Source: an uncultured Eubacteriales bacterium
GTDB taxonomy: Bacteria; Bacillota; Clostridia; Oscillospirales; CAG-272
Reading direction: 5' to 3'
Assembly: GCA_934446285.1 (NCBI GenBank)
Contig: CAKSEI010000091.1
Span: 1 to 6,351 of the forward strand
Length of the DNA stretch: 6,351 bases
A program made the translations under genes and the position numbers. Shown here piece by piece: positions 6,026-6,351 of this stretch. A model generated the notes under the pieces. It searched no databases. It was not told the DNA's origin and was given only the letters and a program-made list of their open reading frames with translations. Each line of letters starts with the position of its first letter. Positions within the stretch are counted from its first letter, which is position 1.

Positions 6026-6351
6026 ATGATAAAATATTTCAGGAAGATACCTGAGCTCATATGCGACAGGCTTATATTGCGAAAGATAACGCTCTCCGAT
6101 GCGGAGGATATGTACGAGTACTCTTCCGACGTGACCTTAACCGAGTATCTTCTGTGGAGTCCTCACCCGGATATCGGATTCACGCGCAAATACATACGCT
6201 CGCTCGGCAGGTACTATGCACGCGGAGAGTTTTACGACTGGGGTATAGAGCTTAAGGAGAGCGGTAAATTTATCGGCACATGCGGATTTGCGTCCATCGA
6301 TCCCGAAAACCGCAGAGCGGAGATAGGCTACGTCATAAATAACTCATACCG
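6026..6351 (+). CDS. GNAT-family N-acetyltransferase, RimJ/RimL type (3' end beyond window)
   Basis: Cytoplasmic enzyme that moves an acetyl group from acetyl-CoA to an amino group of a protein or small molecule; the substrate is unknown. 108 codons are visible. The N-terminus has the family pattern DRLILRKITLSDAEDMYEY (residues 14-32), then YLLWSPH, and the central beta strands FIGTCGF (82-88) and EIGYVINN (99-106), which precede the acetyl-CoA binding loop lost at the window edge. The ATG at 6026 places the domain start where it is usual for these proteins; no other in-frame ATG lies upstream of residue 29. There is no SD site before it, and the predicted transcript starts at or next to the ATG, so the mRNA may be leaderless. 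It is divergent from the membrane-protein operon and need not be related in function. Confidence 0.9.
   Translation, partial: MIKYFRKIPELICDRLILRKITLSDAEDMYEYSSDVTLTEYLLWSPHPDIGFTRKYIRSLGRYYARGEFYDWGIELKESGKFIGTCGFASIDPENRRAEIGYVINNSY

Noticed and set aside
1..6351. tRNA, rRNA, CRISPR array, insertion sequence or phage genes
   Set aside because: No cloverleaf with conserved TpsiC sequence, no regularly spaced long repeats and no transposase, integrase or phage motifs were seen. The window is densely packed with ordinary cellular genes.

Overview
The window most likely comes from a Gram-positive, low-to-mid GC bacterium of the Bacillota, probably a clostridial lineage. The evidence is indirect: good Shine-Dalgarno (SD) sites, a membrane-anchored HtrA protease with a charged cytoplasmic N-terminal tail, a YesL/DUF624-type membrane protein next to an aldose epimerase, and a RimJ/RimL-type acetyltransferase with a clostridial look. 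The organism call is inference. There are no RNA genes, mobile elements, CRISPR arrays or large repeats.

Layout: from right to left almost everything is on the minus strand. A divergent intergenic region (5926-6025) carries two back-to-back promoters. To the right, on the plus strand, is the start of a GNAT acetyltransferase (6026 onward, cut by the window edge). To the left runs a minus-strand operon: an unrecognised small membrane protein (5925-5419, TTG start), a DUF624/YesL-like membrane protein (5402-4446) and a GalM-like aldose 1-epimerase (4439-3471). Gaps are only 16 and 6 nt, so these three are probably co-transcribed.

A second minus-strand unit follows: an HtrA/DegP-type membrane serine protease (3381-1978), an OmpR/PhoB-type response regulator (1928-1251) and its HisKA sensor kinase (1243 to beyond the left edge). 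The 89-bp gap in front of the protease holds a promoter whose -35 region is replaced by direct repeats at exact 11-bp spacing. These look like a site for an OmpR/PhoB-family regulator. A strong terminator-like hairpin sits between the protease and the regulator, only 16 nt from the regulator start, so the kinase and regulator may be expressed by partial read-through.

The most interesting point is this possible self-contained envelope-stress circuit: a surface protease, a two-component system in the same unit, and a promoter with repeats of the type such a regulator binds. It resembles CssRS-HtrA of Bacillus in logic, though the direct link is inferred. Second-line points are a probable leaderless acetyltransferase mRNA, a palindrome over the start of the sugar-linked operon, and a PDZ domain that appears to lack its first helix.
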